Shown: piece by piece, positions 40,480 to 40,482 of the stretch
How positions within the stretch are numbered: the stretch's first letter is position 1
Layout: each line of letters opens with the position of its first letter
NCBI GenBank assembly: GCA_029893765.1
Contig: JARXZD010000014.1
Location: 1-40,482 of the forward strand
DNA length: 40,482 nucleotides
Source: Bacilli bacterium PM5-9
Lineage (GTDB): Bacteria; Bacillota_I; Bacilli_A; JAJDGJ01
Direction: 5' to 3'
Made by a program: the position numbers and the translations under genes
Notes under the pieces: model-generated
The model's input: the letters and a program-made list of their open reading frames with translations, nothing else
The model's database searches: none
What the model was told of the DNA's origin: nothing

Positions 40480-40482
40480 ATG
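40480..40482 (+). CDS. Start codon of a gene cut by the window end
   Basis: AGGAGATGG (40465-40473) stands 6 nt before an ATG that is the last codon of the window. Spacing is right for a start, but nothing of the product is visible. Confidence 0.5.

Overview
The window is a very AT-rich stretch of a Firmicutes chromosome read with the standard bacterial code. Gene pairs typical of Bacilli-type genomes (ytqA-ytqB, murJ-rsuA, recU-PBP1, gpsB-rnpB, rodZ-pgsA-recA) and the extreme A+T content suggest a walled, low-GC gut-type lineage such as Erysipelotrichia/Coprobacillaceae. That placement is inference: there is no 16S gene here.

Layout. 1-324: mobile-element debris, the 3' end of an IS3-family element abutting a truncated IS30-like transposase. 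325-2885: the accessory part, holding a secreted repeat protein (773-2524, minus) and a 64-residue membrane protein 2 bp downstream. Their promoter has two direct repeats at exactly 21-bp period, the geometry of LytTR-type activator sites. 3035-6285 (plus): ytqA, ytqB, a gamma-carbonic-anhydrase-like protein, a YczE-like membrane protein and a flavoprotein. 6365-8800 (minus): ald, rpsD with a pseudoknotted autoregulatory leader, and a DUF6506-like gene. 9031-12250: a CmpB-like membrane protein, a BaiN/HI0933-type flavoprotein and cinA. 12334-13833: a nitroreductase, a YbaK-type deacylase and a small lipoprotein, then a gene-poor gap. 14192-17681: murJ-like flippase, rsuA, an ECF S component and an orphan membrane protein. 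17687-21392 (minus): potABCD. 21551-27253 (minus): two tandem class A PBPs and recU. 27295-31948 (plus): gpsB, RNase P RNA, corA, rodZ, pgsA, recA. 32087-35484: an XRE-domain regulator coupled to a DegV protein, fsa and a zinc-ribbon membrane protein. 35542-40314: class II ribonucleotide reductase, then nicotinamidase and nicotinate phosphoribosyltransferase transcribed divergently from promoters whose -35 boxes are 4 bp apart.

Most of the window is housekeeping. Cell-envelope growth (two PBP1s, GpsB, RodZ, MurJ, PgsA) and NAD salvage (PncA, PncB, the CinA C-terminal domain) are the recurring themes. No CRISPR array, tRNA, rRNA or prophage was seen. The best candidates for something undescribed are the secreted repeat protein/small membrane protein operon with its LytTR-like promoter, the XRE-unknown-domain/DegV pair under a palindromic operator, and a recurrent T-tract-GCG-A-tract intergenic motif. 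None is proven as a new system from sequence alone.
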